Part shown: piece after piece, positions 1 to 6,515 of the stretch | How positions within the stretch are numbered: the stretch's first letter is position 1 | How the letters are laid out: every line of letters begins with the position of its first letter | NCBI GenBank assembly: GCA_031254385.1 | Contig: JAIRUO010000156.1 | Span: 1-8,008, forward strand | DNA: 8,008 nt | From: Treponema sp. | GTDB taxonomy: Bacteria; Spirochaetota; Spirochaetia; Treponematales; Breznakiellaceae | Direction: 5' to 3' | The notes under the pieces: generated by a model | What the model was told of the DNA's origin: nothing | The model's input: only the letters and a program-made list of their open reading frames with translations | Databases searched by the model: none | Position numbers and translations under genes: made by a program

Positions 1-441
1 GGGTATCAGATTTTTACTTCCCTTAGGGCAATTAATTCCGGCGGGTTCTGGGGAAAGGGCCTGGGGCAAGGAACCTGGAAAATTTCGGGTATACCGGAAG
101 TTCATTCGGATTTTATATTTTCTTCCTTTGCGGAAGAAATGGGATTATTGGGGGTCATTTTTTTTATTGCTCTCTTTATTGTTTTTACAATGCGGGGATA
201 CAGGGGTGCCATGAGGAATGAAGATAGTTTCAGCCGTATACTGGGATTCGGCATGGTAACCATGATCGTTTCTCAGGCCCTGGTTAATTTGGCCGTGGCT
301 GCTGGCGCATTGCCCGTAACTGGCCTTCCCCTTCCTTTCTTTTCCGCTGGCGGTACCTATTTAACTATGGTGCTAATTATGGCTGGAATTATCGCAAATG
401 TTTCGCGCGAGAACGTATCACATATACATAGGGGAGAATGA
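1..441 (+). CDS. ftsW: FtsW, septal peptidoglycan glycosyltransferase (SEDS family), C-terminal part, 5' truncated
   Basis: The reading frame is open from the first base and gives 146 residues ending at TGA 439-441; the start lies left of the window. FtsW is the multi-pass inner-membrane SEDS enzyme that polymerises septal peptidoglycan from lipid II with its partner class B PBP. Seen here: a G-K-G-L-G-Q-G-T stretch (residues 18-25), then the SEDS signature P-E-V-H-S-D-F-I-F (32-40) followed by A-E-E-M-G-L-L-G, a hydrophobic helix, and near the end A-L-P-V-T-G-L-P-L-P-F-F-S-A-G-G, the classic late SEDS motif, followed by a last TM helix and a short basic tail. RodA and SpoVE share these motifs, but the ftsQ-ftsA-ftsZ genes immediately downstream favour FtsW. 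Its stop overlaps the next start as ATGA, so translation of ftsQ is probably coupled. Confidence 0.93.
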   Translation, partial: GYQIFTSLRAINSGGFWGKGLGQGTWKISGIPEVHSDFIFSSFAEEMGLLGVIFFIALFIVFTMRGYRGAMRNEDSFSRILGFGMVTMIVSQALVNLAVAAGALPVTGLPLPFFSAGGTYLTMVLIMAGIIANVSRENVSHIHRGE

Positions 442-1343
442 TGGCGGAGCTTTATTTTAAAAACATAATGCCCGACGCTTCGGGGATGTCCGATGCCCCG
501 GGCGCCGCAACTCCAAAACCAAAAAGAGAAAGCAGAGATCCGGGTTCCCACGAATTAGAACAATCCGGCAATCAATCTTCCGTTAAAAGGAAAATTTTCA
601 AGTGGTTCTTTTTTCTAGGCCTGCTTGCCCTTGTAGTGGAATTAATCTGGTTTCTTGGAGTAACTCCTTTTAGGCCTTTATCAGGAATTGAAGTGATTGG
701 TTTATCATACTACGACAAAGACAGCCTCCTGGCGTATATCGGGATAACGCCGCAAACTTCTTATATATTTTCTAACACTCGTGAAATGGAAAATTTGTTA
801 TCTGTATTGCCCAGAATTGAATCTGCAAAAGTACACAAACGGTTTCCCAACCGGCTGGAAATTATTATTCAAAATCGCAGAGCCTCGGCAATGGCTTTGG
901 CTAATTTTGAAGGCAGAACGGTTCCCGTAATATTTGATAGGCGGGGAGTAATATTCCAGATCGGTTCAGATTATTCTGATGAGCCAGTATCGCATTTACC
1001 GGTGATTTCTGGTTTAATAATTGAATCGCCGTTTCTTGGAATGTCGCTGCCCGCAAGGCTTATTTCTTTTTTGGAAGATTTGGAAGCTATAAGGAATAAC
1101 GCTCCGGAGCTTTTGCATGTAATTTCTGAGATACGCATTGACAGAAGATCGTCAGAAGGTTTTGATTTAACACTTTATCTTCACCATAATAAAATCAAGG
1201 TCCGTCTTTCGGGCTTGAATGAAGAACTGCTTCGTTATACCTTGCTTGTTACGGATGTATTGGCAGCCAGGGAACCTGGAATAGACCTGATCGATTTTCG
1301 GGGCGGAGTGGCGTCATATTATCCGAAAGGAGGCATCCTTTGA
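438..1343 (+). CDS. ftsQ: Cell division protein FtsQ/DivIB
   Basis: A 301-residue bitopic divisome protein that in known systems links early and late division proteins through FtsB/FtsL. Seen: a hydrophilic Pro/Ser/Lys-rich cytoplasmic tail (1-52), one TM helix (about 53-75), then a POTRA-like domain (about 80-149) that starts with the P-L-S-G-I-E-V-I-G strand and ends with the family hallmark R-F-P-N-R-L-E-I-I-I (135-144), and a beta domain to the C terminus. Length and architecture fit FtsQ/DivIB. The start is a tandem ATG ATG; the G-rich ribosome binding site (about 431-436) is only 1-2 nt from the first ATG but 4-5 nt from the second (441), so the true protein may begin at 441. The first ATG overlaps the ftsW stop (ATGA), and the ftsQ stop overlaps the ftsA start. 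The sequence is weakly conserved, as is usual for this family, so position between ftsW and ftsA carries much of the call. Confidence 0.88.
   Translation: MMAELYFKNIMPDASGMSDAPGAATPKPKRESRDPGSHELEQSGNQSSVKRKIFKWFFFLGLLALVVELIWFLGVTPFRPLSGIEVIGLSYYDKDSLLAYIGITPQTSYIFSNTREMENLLSVLPRIESAKVHKRFPNRLEIIIQNRRASAMALANFEGRTVPVIFDRRGVIFQIGSDYSDEPVSHLPVISGLIIESPFLGMSLPARLISFLEDLEAIRNNAPELLHVISEIRIDRRSSEGFDLTLYLHHNKIKVRLSGLNEELLRYTLLVTDVLAAREPGIDLIDFRGGVASYYPKGGIL
1326..1342 (+). promoter_or_regulatory. Strong Shine-Dalgarno deciding the TTG start of ftsA
   Basis: The sequence AAAGGAGG at 1326-1333 is a near-perfect anti-16S match and sits 6 nt before TTG 1340-1342. The TTG overlaps the ftsQ stop (TGA 1341-1343). 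The spacing is ideal, and FtsA's N-terminal phosphate-binding strand begins within a few codons. This makes TTG the true start despite being a weak codon. Confidence 0.85.
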
Positions 1344-2581
1344 ATAATGATGATTTGATTGTTGGCCTTGACATAGGTTCAACAAAAGTATGCGCCGTAA
1401 TTGGCGAGATCAATGAGCAGGGAAAATTAGAAATTACGGGAGTCGGAATCAGTCCCTCCACAGGCTTAAAAAAAGGCGTTGTGGTAAATATCGAGGCTAC
1501 GCTTCGTTCTGTAGTTTCTGCCATAGAAGAGGCGGAGATGATGAGCGGCCGTGAAGTAAAATCCTGCTGGACCGGAATAGGGGGGAGCCATATAGAAGGA
1601 ATATCTTCCCGCGGCGTGGTCGCTGTAACAGGGCGTAACAACGGCAATAGGGAAATTACCAAAGATGATATTGAGCGCGTAATGGAAGCGGCCAGAGCTG
1701 TTGTAATTCCCATGGACAGGCAGATACTGGAAGTGATTCCGCAAAATTATATTGTAGATGATCAGAGAGGTATTCGTGATCCTCTTGATATGATAGGGGT
1801 GCGCCTTGAAGCTGAGGTTCACATAATTACGTGTTCCGGGACAGGGGCACAGAATATTGCCAAATGCGTACAACGGGCAAGGTTTACAGTGAACGATCTG
1901 ATCCTCCAGTCCCTGGCTGCGGCGCAGGCGGTTCTGACCCCGGACGAAAGGGAACTTGGCGTTGTTCTTATTGATCTAGGCGGCGGCACCACGGATATTT
2001 TGGTCTATTCGGAAGGTGCGCCCTATACTACCGCAACTATTGCGGCTGGGGGAACCCAGGTTACCAACGATATTTCTATCTTAAAAAATATCTCTTATGA
2101 CATGGCGGAAAAGATAAAACTGGATGCAGGCTGCTGCTGGGAACCGTTTCTGGAAGGGGACGATGATATTATTGTTCCCGGAGTCGGAGGCAGGTCTCCT
2201 CTTGCAATTCCAAAATCCAATATTCTGGAAATTATCAAACCCAGGATGGAAGAGATATTCAAAATGGTAAGGGAAAAACTGGAGAAGCTCTCTCTTCCGC
2301 GGCCGCTTGGAGGCGGCGTTGTGATTACAGGCGGAGGGGCTCAGCTTCTTGGCGCGGCGGATTTGGCGTCCCATATATTCAATCTGCCTGTAAGGGTCGG
2401 AAGCCCTCTGCCTGTAGGAGGCCTGGTAGAAGAATACCGGAATCCTGCATTCTCCACGGCAGTGGGATTGGTCCTAACAGCTTATGAAAGGGAGCGGTTA
2501 CATATTATACCTGGACCCGAGTCAAGGCCAGAATCTTTTATTGGCCGCTTAATATCTTGGTTTAGAACGGAATTTTTTTAA
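1340..2581 (+). CDS. ftsA: Cell division protein FtsA, actin-like membrane tether of the Z ring
   Basis: A 413-residue actin/Hsp70-fold ATPase that polymerises beneath the membrane, binds the FtsZ C-terminal peptide and recruits later division proteins. Motifs seen: phosphate-1 loop G-L-D-I-G-S-T-K (residues 9-16); the FtsA-specific 1C (SHS2) region, approximately 84-165; phosphate-2 loop D-L-G-G-G-T-T-D (212-219); adenosine motif V-I-T-G-G-G (328-333). The C terminus, S-F-I-G-R-L-I-S-W-F-R, has the pattern of the amphipathic membrane-targeting helix. Length is normal (family about 400-450). The start is a TTG overlapping the ftsQ stop, supported by an excellent ribosome binding site. A coupled start on a weak codon could keep FtsA well below FtsZ, as is usual in bacteria, but that is inference. 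MreB and DnaK are excluded by the 1C region, the C-terminal helix and the ftsZ neighbour. Confidence 0.97.
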   Translation: MNNDDLIVGLDIGSTKVCAVIGEINEQGKLEITGVGISPSTGLKKGVVVNIEATLRSVVSAIEEAEMMSGREVKSCWTGIGGSHIEGISSRGVVAVTGRNNGNREITKDDIERVMEAARAVVIPMDRQILEVIPQNYIVDDQRGIRDPLDMIGVRLEAEVHIITCSGTGAQNIAKCVQRARFTVNDLILQSLAAAQAVLTPDERELGVVLIDLGGGTTDILVYSEGAPYTTATIAAGGTQVTNDISILKNISYDMAEKIKLDAGCCWEPFLEGDDDIIVPGVGGRSPLAIPKSNILEIIKPRMEEIFKMVREKLEKLSLPRPLGGGVVITGGGAQLLGAADLASHIFNLPVRVGSPLPVGGLVEEYRNPAFSTAVGLVLTAYERERLHIIPGPESRPESFIGRLISWFRTEFF

Positions 2582-2613
2582 CAAAATAAAATAAATTTTT
2601 GGGGAGGGGGAAA
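2582..2613 (+). promoter_or_regulatory. ftsA-ftsZ spacer with a G-rich ribosome binding site for ftsZ
   Basis: This 32-nt gap is the longest non-coding stretch in the window. Its first part (2582-2600) is almost pure A/T; its second part (2601-2610) is GGGGAGGGGG, a strong purine Shine-Dalgarno ending 3 nt before ATG 2614. A TAAAAT at 2587-2592 matches a -10 box at five of six positions, but no good -35 box lies at a proper distance, so an internal ftsZ promoter is only a possibility. No GC-rich stem followed by a T run is present, so it is not a terminator. Confidence 0.55.
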
Positions 2614-3759
2614 ATGAATTTTGAGATTTTGGATGACAAAGAGCCGGTAACAATTGTGGTTGTAGGAACCGGCGGCGGTGGCTCAAACGCTGTCAACGAA
2701 ATGATCAAGCGGGGCATAAAAGGAGTAAAATTTATTGCAGTGAACACTGACCTTAAAGACCTTAAGGACAGCAATGCAGAAATAAAGCTCCAAATTGGCT
2801 CAAGGCTAACTTCGGGCCAGGGTGCCGGCGGCAGGCCGGAGGTCGGGGAGAAAGCGGCCCTGGAAGATGAAGAATCTTTTAGGGAAATCCTGGAAGGCGC
2901 TGATATGGTTTTTATTACCGCCGGAATGGGAGGCGGTACAGGCACAGGATCTGCTCCTGTAATTGCGCGTATTGCAAAGAGCCTTGGCGCCCTTACCGTA
3001 GGGGTCGTCACAAAGCCCTTTGGTTTTGAGCGCAAGCACAGGATGCGCATAGCCGAAGAGGGTATTACAAAGCTACGTGAATCCGTAGATACCCTTATTG
3101 TTATTCCCAATCAGAATCTTCTGGAAAACGTGGACAAAAATACTTCATGTATAGACGCGTTCTCCATGGCAAATGACGTGTTACGCCAGGGTGTTCAGGG
3201 AATATCGGATCTGATTCTGGAGACAGGATTAATCAATATTGATTTTGCCGATGTCGAGGCCATCATGCGTGATCAGGGAGACGCCATCATGTCTATTGGC
3301 AGTGGCTCTGGCGACAAGGCAGTTTCTGACGCGGTAGATTCTGCAATGAACAATCCGCTGCTGGAAGATTCTTCTGTAAAGGGCGCGACCAGGGTGCTGA
3401 TCTATGTGTCAGGGGGCAAGAATTTTCCTTTGACCGACTACAATGACGCAATCGAACAGATCACCGCAGATACTTCACCGGAAGCGGTCGTAATCGCGGG
3501 CCTGTATATTAATCAGGAATTGGAAGATAAGCTAAGGATAACCGTTATTGCAACCGGTTTTGAAAACAAGCGGACCAAGCAGACAGCGCAGATTCCAAAC
3601 ATTAGCGGCGTAAAGCCCGGCGAAGTTATTTCTGAAGACGAATTCCATAAAATGAAAGAGAAGGTTCCGATTGGCAACTGGCTGCCTCACCGGAATTATG
3701 ATTATGACGATCTGGAAATTCCGACGGTAGTGCGGGATAGCCGTGGTGCTACAAAGTAA
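2614..3759 (+). CDS. ftsZ: Cell division GTPase FtsZ, tubulin homologue
   Basis: A 381-residue GTPase that assembles the cytoplasmic Z ring. I start it at ATG 2614 because of the ribosome binding site just upstream; an in-frame TTG at 2599 would place that site inside the coding region. Motifs seen: V-G-T-G-G-G-G-S-N-A nucleotide-binding loop near the N terminus, N-T-D, tubulin signature G-G-G-T-G-T-G-S (residues 106-113), and the catalytic T7 loop N-I-D-F-A-D (208-213), with D210 and D213 intact. The variable linker is short, roughly 45 residues, and is followed by the conserved C-terminal peptide D-D-L-E-I-P-T-V-V-R (365-374), which should bind FtsA, then a 7-residue basic tail. One departure: the usual F-E-G-x-x-R segment reads F-E-R-K-H-R (138-143), with Arg140 in place of the common Gly; the catalytic-region Arg143 is kept. 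The gene follows ftsA and is followed within 18 nt by a recombinase gene. Confidence 0.98.
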   Translation: MNFEILDDKEPVTIVVVGTGGGGSNAVNEMIKRGIKGVKFIAVNTDLKDLKDSNAEIKLQIGSRLTSGQGAGGRPEVGEKAALEDEESFREILEGADMVFITAGMGGGTGTGSAPVIARIAKSLGALTVGVVTKPFGFERKHRMRIAEEGITKLRESVDTLIVIPNQNLLENVDKNTSCIDAFSMANDVLRQGVQGISDLILETGLINIDFADVEAIMRDQGDAIMSIGSGSGDKAVSDAVDSAMNNPLLEDSSVKGATRVLIYVSGGKNFPLTDYNDAIEQITADTSPEAVVIAGLYINQELEDKLRITVIATGFENKRTKQTAQIPNISGVKPGEVISEDEFHKMKEKVPIGNWLPHRNYDYDDLEIPTVVRDSRGATK

Positions 3760-3760
3760 A

Positions 3761-3780
3761 AGGAGGCGCATAGTTCTGTG
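3761..3780 (+). promoter_or_regulatory. Ribosome binding site and GTG start of the xer gene
   Basis: AGGAGG at 3761-3766 begins one base after the ftsZ stop. The only in-frame start after the stop and before the conserved N-terminal helix is GTG 3778-3780, 11 nt away, slightly longer than ideal. No ATG or TTG lies nearer in this frame. Confidence 0.7.
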
Positions 3781-4737
3781 GACAAGCAAGCCCTGCTAAA
3801 GCATTATTATTCGCATTTGATTGCCCTGGAACGCCGCGCTCCTCTTACGGCCGAAACGTATCGCTTGGAAATTCGTCGTTTTCTTGACTGGCTTTCGAAT
3901 AACAAGGTAAAGATGGCAGGAAGCACATCCAATTCCCTGGAGTTTTCTGATGTATCGTCTTATCTTGATTATCGCAGAAGCGTAGATGGGATAGACAACC
4001 GCTCTGCCGCGAAAGCTGTTTCCGCCTTGAAATCGTTTTTTAGGTTTCTTTCTGAAGAAGAAATCCTTGGCAGGAAAGAAGAAAATGCGGGAAACAAATT
4101 GTCATCTGTGGCGGCCCGCGTATCGCTTTTGCATGTTGACAGGCGGGGCAGTCGGCTCCCCGATGTGCTAAAACACGGGGAAGCTGATAAGCTCTTGGCC
4201 CTTATAGATACCAGCACTCCGCTGGGAATCAGAAACCGGGCTATTTATGAGCTGCTTTATTCTGCTGGCCTGCGTATTTCAGAATTGGTATCCCTTAATG
4301 TGCAGGACCTTAGCCTTTCGGAAGGCGTTGCGCGTGTTACCGGAAAGGGAAACAAAGAACGGCTCGTGATATTCGGCGCGGAAGCAGCAGTCTGGCTTAA
4401 ACGCTATCTGGGGGAGGCAAGGCCGGTCTTTCTTAAGCTACGCCGCAGTTCCGCGTTTTTTGTAAGTAGGCAGGGCAAGCGGCTTACACGCAAAGGGATA
4501 TGGAAGAATTACAAAGCCCTGGCGGATCAGGCAGGGATTAACTCAAAACTGCATACGCTTAGGCATACTTTTGCCACGGATCTTCTGGCAGGAGGCGCTG
4601 ATCTCCGGTCAGTTCAAGAACTCCTTGGGCATGCGGATTTGTCCACTACCCAAATTTACACTCATGTTGATTCTTCATATCTCCGGGAGAAACACCGGGA
4701 GTTCTTGCCCCGGTTAAAGGAAAGGAAAGTAACATGA
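3778..4737 (+). CDS. xer: Xer-type tyrosine recombinase (XerC/XerD family)
   Basis: A 319-residue tyrosine recombinase; the family resolves chromosome dimers at dif sites during division. An N-terminal SAM-like DNA-binding domain (about 1-95) precedes the catalytic domain (about 130-310). All six active-site residues are present: R166 (in G-L-R-I-S-E-L), K190 (T-G-K-G-N-K-E-R), H259 and R262 (H-T-L-R-H), H285 (L-G-H-A-D) and nucleophile Y294 (T-T-Q-I-Y-T-H-V). Their spacing is almost identical to that of Xer proteins as I know them, which argues for a housekeeping enzyme and not a phage integrase. By eye the G-K-G-N-K-E-R-L-V and D-L-S-T-T-Q-I-Y-T-H-V stretches look closer to XerD than XerC, but I cannot settle the paralogue. 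The interdomain linker (about 98-127) is longer than in E. coli Xer proteins by some 15-18 residues, explaining the extra length. The gene sits 18 nt behind ftsZ and overlaps the next gene by ATGA. Confidence 0.92.
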   Translation: MDKQALLKHYYSHLIALERRAPLTAETYRLEIRRFLDWLSNNKVKMAGSTSNSLEFSDVSSYLDYRRSVDGIDNRSAAKAVSALKSFFRFLSEEEILGRKEENAGNKLSSVAARVSLLHVDRRGSRLPDVLKHGEADKLLALIDTSTPLGIRNRAIYELLYSAGLRISELVSLNVQDLSLSEGVARVTGKGNKERLVIFGAEAAVWLKRYLGEARPVFLKLRRSSAFFVSRQGKRLTRKGIWKNYKALADQAGINSKLHTLRHTFATDLLAGGADLRSVQELLGHADLSTTQIYTHVDSSYLREKHREFLPRLKERKVT

Positions 4738-5486
4738 AAATTAAAAAACAATATGGCATTGCGATAATTGTTATTGCTGTTATTGCCTTTATATTGATAG
4801 CGTTGCAGATTGTTAAAACATCAGTGATCCGAAATGATTACACGTCTCAAATTGTGTCCCTTAGTCCTTCCGGCGGACCGCCCGAAACCATTGATGGCTT
4901 AAGAAACGCCATTGCCTTGTATGAAAAGCAAATTGAAGCCCATGTCAGGGATGCTGCGCAAACTGCGTCATACTGGAAAATACTGGCTATACGTTATCAG
5001 GACAGGAACCTTCATAACCTTGCGCTGGATGCTCTGGAAAGGGCCATTTTTTATAACCCATCAGATCCTCTGCTTTATTATTCAACTGGCGTCTCCGCTG
5101 GGTATGTAGCGAAACACTATATAGAATTTTTCTCAAGGGACAGCAATCAAGAACGGGAGCGGCTTTATGCCCTGTCCGAATCAGCCTATCTTAGTGCCAT
5201 TAAGCTAGACAGCACTTATACCAGGCCCTTGTACGGCATTGGGGTGCTTTACGTCTTTGAACTTAACAGGTCCGCCGATGCGATTCCCTATCTGGAGCGT
5301 TACCTTGAATTGTCAGCTAATGATACGGATGCAATGTTTGTTCTGGCCAGGGCCTATTATAACACCAATGCCTTTCAAAAGGCGATTGATCTTTACGACA
5401 GGATAATAGTGGTTGCCAAAGAGGATAATAAAAAACGCGAGGCCTGGAACAATAAGCAGCAGGTAATGGAGATCTTATATGGCTGA
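4734..5486 (+). CDS. Membrane-anchored TPR protein of unknown function
   Basis: A 250-residue protein I cannot assign to a named family. Its start overlaps the xer stop (ATGA), with AAAGG at 4721-4725 as ribosome binding site. Residues 1-7 are basic and 8-27 form one hydrophobic helix with no cysteine lipobox, so it is probably an uncleaved signal anchor, with the rest outside the cytoplasmic membrane by the usual topology of such anchors. Tetratricopeptide repeats follow: about 79-112 (A-L-D-A-L-E-R-A-I-F-Y-N-P-S-D-P), an interrupted repeat around 114-160 with a charged insertion (134-143) ending in A-I-K-L-D, about 165-197 (A-I-P-Y-L-E-R-Y-L-E-L) and about 199-230 (A-F-Q-K-A-I-D-L-Y). TPRs bind partner proteins; no enzymatic motif is seen. 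A role linked to division or envelope assembly is suggested only by its neighbours. Its last 8 nt overlap dprA. Confidence 0.82.
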   Translation: MKIKKQYGIAIIVIAVIAFILIALQIVKTSVIRNDYTSQIVSLSPSGGPPETIDGLRNAIALYEKQIEAHVRDAAQTASYWKILAIRYQDRNLHNLALDALERAIFYNPSDPLLYYSTGVSAGYVAKHYIEFFSRDSNQERERLYALSESAYLSAIKLDSTYTRPLYGIGVLYVFELNRSADAIPYLERYLELSANDTDAMFVLARAYYNTNAFQKAIDLYDRIIVVAKEDNKKREAWNNKQQVMEILYG

Positions 5487-6513
5487 TTCTCGTGTAAACT
5501 CCGGAACTGCCGTCTCTGCTAATTCGCAAAGCAGGGGATTATTGGATCTGATGATACTCCATATCCCCGGCCTTAAAACAGTAGATAGAAACGTCTTGTG
5601 CAATAAATTTAAAAACGAAAACGATCTGGTACATTCAAAAAATGATATTGAAGCCATACTTGGCCATCCTCTTCCTCGAAAGTCTTGGTCTATGGACAAG
5701 GTACGTAAGCAGGCCGAAAAAGATCAAAAGGCAGCGGAACTTCGTGGCATAAAAACAGTTTCCCTTGCAGAAGAAAAGTACCCACCGCTCTTGCGAGAGA
5801 TATACGATCCTCCGCACCTTCTTTTTTACTTAGGGATTTTGCCTAATCCCGAAAAATGCCTTGCTGCCATCGTAGGAACCCGCAAACCGAGTTCCGCCGC
5901 GGCGGCTATGGCATACAATCTGGGACGGGATTTAGGAAAAGCGGGAATACCCGTAGTCTCAGGACTTGCCCTGGGAATTGACGCTTTTGCACATAGGGGG
6001 AATCTGGACGCGGGCGCTTCGGCTGTCGCGGTTCTTGGATCAGGCTTGGATCAAATTTACCCCGCCTCAAACCGAGGGCTTGCGCGACAGATACTGGAAA
6101 AAGGCGGTGCCCTCTTTAGCGAGTATGCTCCGGGAACAGGGCCAATGAAATGGCATTTTCCCGCGAGGAACCGCATTATTTCGGCCCTATCACGCGGCAC
6201 AATAATAGTTGAAGCCCCGGAAAAATCCGGCGCTCTTATTACAGCGTCTTTTGTACTGGAACAAGACAGGGATCTTTGGGTAAGCTCTGTTGGTGTACAA
6301 TCATCACAGGGAAAGGGAAGCGCGAAACTGGCTGCAGATGGTGCAAAGGTAATTAATTCGGCTAGGGACATATTGATAGAATGGGGTCTTGAAAAACATT
6401 CCACTGAAGGAACTGAATTGGAATCGCAGCAAAGCCCGGATGACCTCGGTACAGGAGCGGTACTGGCGTCTTCGCTGGCTAAATCTCTAAATATTGATTT
6501 GAGAGGAAATTAA
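5479..6513 (+). CDS. dprA: DprA/Smf, RecA-loading ssDNA-binding protein
   Basis: A 344-residue cytoplasmic protein; the family binds single-stranded DNA and loads RecA during natural transformation, and it is widely kept in species not known to be competent. An N-terminal helix-hairpin-like segment (about 10-70) precedes the Rossmann core (about 100-300). Core motifs seen: V-G-T-R (132-135), S-G-L-A-L-G-I-D (161-168) followed by A-H-R-G, V-L-G-S-G-L-D with Y-P, F-P-A-R-N-R-I-I (227-234), and V-E-A with S-G-A-L-I-T-A. Two departures: the usual A-V-P-G stretch reads S-S-V-G, and the G-C/T-N-x-L-I motif after it reads G-S-A-K-L-A. After D-I-L (297-299) only about 45 residues remain, polar and without an obvious winged helix, so the C-terminal DML1 domain of many DprAs appears absent. 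ATG 5479 has GGAGA at 5468-5472 and overlaps the TPR gene by 8 nt. Confidence 0.95.
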   Translation: MADSRVNSGTAVSANSQSRGLLDLMILHIPGLKTVDRNVLCNKFKNENDLVHSKNDIEAILGHPLPRKSWSMDKVRKQAEKDQKAAELRGIKTVSLAEEKYPPLLREIYDPPHLLFYLGILPNPEKCLAAIVGTRKPSSAAAAMAYNLGRDLGKAGIPVVSGLALGIDAFAHRGNLDAGASAVAVLGSGLDQIYPASNRGLARQILEKGGALFSEYAPGTGPMKWHFPARNRIISALSRGTIIVEAPEKSGALITASFVLEQDRDLWVSSVGVQSSQGKGSAKLAADGAKVINSARDILIEWGLEKHSTEGTELESQQSPDDLGTGAVLASSLAKSLNIDLRGN

Positions 6514-6515
6514 TG
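6501..6515 (+). promoter_or_regulatory. Ribosome binding site and TAATG start of topA
   Basis: GAGAGG at 6501-6506 lies inside the last dprA codons, 6 nt before ATG 6513. The dprA stop and topA start share one base (TAATG). This supports the upstream ATG and hence the long lysine-rich leader of TopA; I see no in-frame ATG, GTG or TTG between this start and the Toprim strand at about residue 32. Confidence 0.75.

Noticed and set aside
1249..1873. Long minus-strand open frames opposite ftsA
   Set aside because: They lie wholly or almost wholly opposite a well-supported gene, show no recognisable domain, and have low-complexity Ser/Pro/Thr composition typical of antisense shadows.
2573..2600. 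T run and A/T-rich stretch after ftsA as a possible terminator
   Set aside because: No GC-containing stem precedes the T run, and ftsZ follows at once in the same direction.
2599..2613. Upstream TTG start for ftsZ adding five residues
   Set aside because: It would put the G-rich ribosome binding site inside the gene, and the ATG at 2614 has correct spacing and gives a normal FtsZ N terminus.
4136..4141. Perfect TTGACA within xer
   Set aside because: No -10-like sequence follows at 15-19 nt; it is coding sequence.
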